Below are positions 58,461 through 64,000 of a DNA stretch of 64,000 bases, in pieces. A program made the translations under genes and the position numbers. Location: positions 25,788,501-25,852,500 of the forward strand of contig JAKSXM010000272.1 of NCBI GenBank assembly GCA_022575985.1, read 5' to 3'. Numbering within the stretch: position 1 is the stretch's first letter; every line of letters begins with the position of its first letter. This DNA is from Anagrus nilaparvatae. Lineage: Eukaryota > Arthropoda > Insecta > Hymenoptera > Mymaridae. The notes under the pieces were generated by a model. That model was not told where the DNA came from, did not search any database, and was given only the letters and a program-made list of their open reading frames with translations.

Positions 58461-61400
58461 AATTTGCATTAAATTTTTTCATTGGAAAAATAGTTTTAAA
58501 AAACTTAAAAATGGCTTGAAATATTAAAAATTTTTCTTTTAATAGCTTTCAATTTACGGGTAAGAGATTTAAGCCTAAAAGCCTCCATAAAAAATTTAGT
58601 AGTGTAATGCAAGATATTAAATAAAATTCAGTTTGTCGCTTACATAAAATTTAATTCTTTAGCTATAAAAGAAAGTGCTAATAATTTCAAGAAAGCTAAA
58701 AAAAAACTTGATCTTTTTTAACTAAAATTCTAACTAAAATTTTATGGTATTACAAAGTAAAATATAAAAAGGGCATAAATAAAGTTACAATCTGAAATGA
58801 ATAAGATTACTTTAACAAAATGGGCTTTAAGCCCTTTCTAAATTAGATTAATTTTTTTAATCCCAAATCCTTTGACTATAGCACTTTGCTACAGTCAAAA
58901 CACACTAGATTAAAAAAAATTAATTTAGTCTAGAAAGAGCGTTTATACTTTCTAATAAAAAAGCTAAATACTAAAAATAAATTAAAAAAAAAAACATATG
59001 ACTTTTATAAGTACATTTTTTTATAAATATAAATAGAAATATTTGCGATTTAAATTAAAAAAATATATTGAAAATCTTGAGCAAAAAAAAAAGTAGTATA
59101 AAAGAAATTTGATTTAACATCTATTCGCACCAATAGTTCAATATCAAAAACGAATTTTTAAATAAATAAAAAGAAAAAAATTCGAAATATAAATTGCAAC
59201 TGTATAAACGCATGAACTAAAACTTGCTTTTTATGTATTCATATGCAAGTTGCGTATATATTGAAAGTGGAAAATCAAGTCGATAAGATCAAAACTGCTT
59301 TTCTTTTTTTTTTTTTCTATTATTTTTTATATTGGAACAGTACTAAATCTGTGCAAGTGGTATTATATAGTGACAAAAGAACAGAAAAGAAATTCAGCTT
59401 ATTGTTCGAGATAAAAAAATAATCGAACCGTGAATTCCGAATGATCCCGCATTGCATATCGAATGAGAAATATTGAAGAAAACTAAAGAAACTTCATTTT
59501 TATATTATGTTCTTTTTATAATAAAATCAGATTTAAAAATCAAGAAAAAAATTATTTTATTTCTTTATTGTTACGTATTTACGTCCTAGAAATTTTTTAT
59601 ATAATTATTGACAATATTTACGCAATAAAAATTATGCTTGTTGAATAAAAAATTTTTTTTTGCAAAATTTCAGTCTCTATTTTTATTTTTATTAATATAT
59701 ATGTTATACCTTATTTGTGAAATTATCGTTTAATTTGAAGTTGACTCATTTATAAAAAAAATTCAAATCAAATAATTTGTCCATTTCACGAGCTAGTAAG
59801 TTTAATTTTTTTAATATTGACCAGTTCATGAATTGGTTAATTTCACAAATGCGGTGTAGCATAAACGTGGAGTTTTTCTTCGAATTTCTGGAAAACACAA
59901 CTTTCGTGGCATTTTATTTCATTTCCAAAAAGAACTCTATATATTTTATTTAAAAATTAACTAAAATTGAACATTTTATATACAAGAAAGATTAACGAAA
60001 CAAGAAAAAACGTGAAGAAAAACTCTATGCAGATTACTACGCGAAGCATCTGCAATAAAGGAGCCAACGTTTTTTTGACTCTTTGGCACTTTATACCGTT
60101 TAGTTTTTTATGAGCTTTCTCTATTGAATTTTGCTTAACTTCATTTAAAATTAAATATATCTGCAAACGAGTTCAAATGTGACTTTTTCTTAAAATTCAC
60201 ATATGCGTTGTATATGGGCTAATCCATGTTTTTATAGAAATAAAAAATTTTTATTTTTCAATTTTCCGAGGATTTTTTACTTTGAAAACCTATCAATCTA
60301 CACTGATAAAAAGAAAATTTAAAAATTACATCAAAGTATACTAATTCTATATAAAATGACATTTATGTAAGATTTTTTACTATAAGAATTTCAATTTTTA
60401 CTTTTATAGTAGCAAAAATTAAATTTTTAATAACGTCCCCAGATAGGAGCTAAGAGATTTTCAGCTCATCTCCCAAAATTTTTAGAATTCCATATAAAAT
60501 TTTATGTAGGCAAAACAAAGATGGATTTGCTGCTTCTTATCGTTTCCTCAAAAATAATTCTGACTATGCGTATGCAGATAATCAGGCCACTAATCAAATA
60601 TAACGCGAGGTTTTACTAAAACTCCAACAAGATTCTAAGTTGAGTCCCTAAAACTTTTTAAAAATTAGAAAAAATCGTTAAAGAAAACATGATTAAAATA
60701 AAATTTGTTGAAATAGCCCATATATAACTTTATGTCATTTTGCTTTTTATTCTGTTTTTTCTATTATTTTTTTTATAACCTTTGTACATTTATCAGATAC
60801 GCGTCATCTTGAACATAAAATTCTGTTCATATTTTTATGTTTAATCCCATAAATCATATATAATATTTATGAAAAAGATATATATATATATATAGGGAAA
60901 AAAGAGTATAAATACTGTTAAAGTTGACAATATTAATTTATAATTTTTGCTGAAAAAATTTTTAATATAATAAACGTATTGTCATAATACCCGGATAAGT
61001 AAAATAAGCATTAGTTATTTCGAAAATTTTTGATTTATTTTTTTTTTTTTATTATGCCTTCAATTTTTGAATAAATATTATTTTCATTTTATAATAGCAA
61101 TTTTTAAATAATTATTTATGATTATTTAGAAAAGCTTACCATTAAAGTATTTAAAATGTAATTTTCGATTTCATACCATTTAGTAAAATAACAAGGAATT
61201 TTATTAGTAGGTGCGTTTATTGTTATAAAACAGTACAGTACTATAACGTGCTACACGTTATAAATTAACAGAAAGCATAAGGAAGTTCAAAAAAACTTAT
61301 AAATATAATTGAGGAAGTACATAAAAAGAAAACATAATCTTTTGTATTAAAACACAGCAATAAAATAATTTTTAACGTATTTTTTTTTTTTTATTTTAAC

Positions 61401-62927
61401 AGTAAATTTAGTTATTAAAAAAGGTTAAGTATTAAAAAAAATATTACTAACTTTTTTATTACTTCATATTTAGCAGTATTGTACATAACGAAAAAGATTA
61501 TTCCGGGATAACATAGGCAAAATGTCCTAAGATCTGGATTTTTAAATAAAGTTTATAGTGGCGTCATTTTGACTAAAAATTCGGGTCCTCATATGGTCCA
61601 CGTATTTTGTTAACCTACTGCCCTCCCCCTTAGACTCGATGTAAAAGAGGGTTAATGACCTTAAAATGCCTGAAAAATAATTTTTCCCTGAAAAATAATG
61701 TATAATACTGCTTTCCACTATACGGCAAACAATTTGGTGGTGATCCGGCTGAGAAATAAAATATAGGGCAAAAAACCCTTAAAAACATGTTTGTTACGGC
61801 CAGTAACAAAAAATCCATATTTTTCTTTTTTTTCTAATACGTAAGCAATTATTAATTCTTTAAATTCTCGCGCGTTAACTATCACTTTATTGATACAATA
61901 ACTTTTTGATTTATCGACCTACTTTTGTTAAAAAACCCCTCCCTTTATGTAAATTTTCAGGTTTCTATAAAACCGTTTACTGCGCTCGTTTCCTCCTTCT
62001 TCGGTGGTCAATCGTCGCGTTGAAAAGATCTAAATTCAAAGTTTTTATTATCAATTACCGCCCGGTTCGTTTAATCTTAAATTATATTCAGATTTTCCAT
62101 ATTATTTAATTCAAATACAGTCCGCTTATTCATTTTTTCTTATTATTTCAAATTTCGGGAAATTAGTGCTCGTTATTATCTATATGCTTTGTTAAAACAT
62201 TTAATTAAATTCAAGTGAAATTTCAAGTTCTCTTATAATTATTAGATTAACTTTTATTTTGAATAAACAATTTGGGTGTCAAGGACGGGCACCCATAATT
62301 TCAAATTAAAATTCTGTGAGTGATTATTTTATCTATTAAACCTTTTTTCCAAAATCCATTTCCCGGAATTTCCTCAATATTTTCCACGAAAATATAACAA
62401 TGTTTTTGGTCCCCAACGGGGGGCAATAGGTTAAAAATATTAAAAAATTTGATGCATTCAAAAAAGGATAAAAAAGAATTGATTCACATTCAAAAAAATG
62501 TTATAGATGTTACAAGAAACAGTTAAATGTAGAAAGGAAAATTTCCAGTATGTTTAAATATTTTGAAACTGTTCCAAAAAAGCTTATCTCTAACAAGGAA
62601 TTTTCCTCCATATAAAATATAGCTGCAGAGGATACAATTCCTGCAGGCCATAACTTTGATATAATGCATAAAAGTATTTTTTTTTTTCAGACATATTACA
62701 TTTATAAAATAGAATTTCTTCATATTATATTCACGAATGTCCTTAAGAATTTATGACTTAGCCACTAACTAGGGTTATATTACATATATATAAGAGAGAC
62801 TAGCATTTATGAACATTTTATGATCAAGTTCTTAAAGAATTCAATAAAATTTTTCATGTGATATAACGTAGAAGATTTAATATTAAAAATGACAGTGTTT
62901 AGGTCATATTTTACGTTGATCGTAATC

Positions 62928-63087
62928 TACACTGTAAAAAAATTTTTTTATTATTTTTTTTTGTTTAATAAAAAAATATGATAGTCTTTTCTTTCTTGTT
63001 TAATGACTAGTGTACTGTTAAAAATACATTGGAAATCATTTGTAAATTTATCAACTATTCGAACCATACAGCTTTTTTAACGGTGTA
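62928..63087. mobile_element. Small element with TACACTGTAAAAAA ends
   Basis: TACACTGTAAAAAAATTTTT at 62928 faces CTTTTTTAACGGTGTA ending at 63087, imperfect inverse. Another diverged pair of such ends lies at about 63197 and 63366. Confidence 0.4.
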
Positions 63088-64000
63088 TTATAATATTTTG
63101 CAAGCATTAAAAGCTTCATAACTCAAAGTATTTTTTTGGGCTCTGTCAGGCTCATACTTCAAAATCATTAAATACCTTGATTTCCTAAATTTACAAATAC
63201 TCGCACACAGTAAAAAAAAGTATTTGGAGTATTCAAAAATGGTTAACAATAAAAATCCTTAAAAATAACTTACAAAAAAAAATAAATACAAAGAAAAAAT
63301 CAGTGCTGCCTGACTTATTTCATTTTACTCTATGTAAACTCTTTCTAGTTACCTATTTTTTCAGTGTAATAAAAATATGATATGCCTTCATTACCTAAAA
63401 ATTCACTCCTATTTTTTTTTCTTTGTGAATAAATTTTTACAATGTTTAATTAAATATTTAACTGAACCTTTTTTTTATGTTTAACTTTATAAATTTTAAA
63501 TTATAAAATTTACTTTTTTAATTTACTTTGGGTATTTAATATCATTAAAAGGATCTTTGTAAAATAATTAATTTTACATTAAAAAAAAAATTTCTTTGTT
63601 TTAAAAGTTACATGATTTTTTAGCTTTAAAATAAACTGTCAAGAATTTCAAAAAAAAAAAAAGGATTCACATATTTAAGAAGGATAGTACAAAGGATGTA
63701 ATATTATACTGTTATGTACATACACGTTTGAAAAAAAGTTAGATTAATATTTTTTAGAATGCAATTTACATATATACACAATTTTTTTCAAAATGTTCAC
63801 ATCTATCTTTTTAAAAATTAAGGGATTACAAGATATTGTAAAATATAAAATCGAAGTTGAAACTACTCAAAAAAGATATAATATAATATTTGGAGGTAGC
63901 TTTGTGATTAAGGCATAAACGTATGCATACGAAATGACGTATAAAGAAAATTAACAAATTGAAATTTTCATATACTTGACTACCGAAAAAATTGTCTGGA

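Larger units (their letters stand above)
57567..64000 (-). other. Upstream CNG channel intron running off the window
   Basis: I looked for the pore, S6 and C-linker exons on the minus strand and did not find them, so this is read as one intron. It contains a composite repeat at 58085-58460, an inverted-repeat element at 62928-63087, GC-richer unclassified patches at 61560-61790, 61900-62070 and 62270-62440, and otherwise AT-rich DNA. Short open frames at 61630-61818 and 61906-62109 resemble nothing I know. Confidence 0.5.

Noticed and set aside
61630..62109. Open frames on both strands in a GC-richer patch, considered as upstream CNG exons
   Set aside because: No C-linker, S6 or pore motif in any frame and no acceptor and donor pair in the needed phase.

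Overview
The window is strongly AT-rich nuclear DNA of an insect, most likely a hymenopteran (parasitoid-wasp-like). The best clue is an elongation factor 1-alpha gene whose coding introns fall after coding bases 144, 753 and 1029, positions I associate with hymenopteran EF-1alpha (from memory). The other genes are also insect-like: a sugar-type gustatory receptor, mitochondrial ribosomal protein S14 and a cyclic-nucleotide-gated (CNG) channel. Genes have GT-AG introns, and most of the sequence is introns, short inverted-repeat transposons and AT-rich spacer. I assembled the exons by eye from splice sites, reading phase and family motifs.

Layout: all four recognised genes lie on the minus strand. 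(1) 455-6685: a complete nine-exon sugar gustatory receptor of 489 residues, with several small transposons in its introns. (2) 9000-9779: complete three-exon mRpS14, 134 residues. (3) 10980-12896: complete eEF1A, 461 residues, with a probable promoter and TOP-type leader near 14331-14380. Its first two coding introns each carry a C/D box small nucleolar RNA, and the two RNAs are sister copies with the same guide. (4) 20949-57566: the 3' half of a CNG channel gene. It covers the cyclic-nucleotide-binding domain, a basic and Ser/Pro-rich linker, a coiled coil, an acidic tail and a Cys-rich tail in six exons separated by introns of up to about 12 kb. The transmembrane and pore exons must lie beyond base 64000.

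The rest is repeats. There are long palindromic (foldback) elements at 19405-20918, 21786-23258, 32161-33030 and 36624-37342, a long-inverted-repeat element at 37657-38825, a composite element at 31061-33415, and many small elements with TA-flanked CACTG-type ends. I saw no convincing tRNA, rRNA or CRISPR array, and no intact transposase gene.

Most interesting points: the paired snoRNAs in eEF1A, whose guides match the 5' region of 18S rRNA and point to the same nucleotide; a single in-frame TAA inside the CNG channel tail, followed by about 249 further open codons with correct splicing phase; a Cys-rich zinc-ribbon-like motif in that tail; and several long palindromes inside CNG introns that would be transcribed as hairpins.
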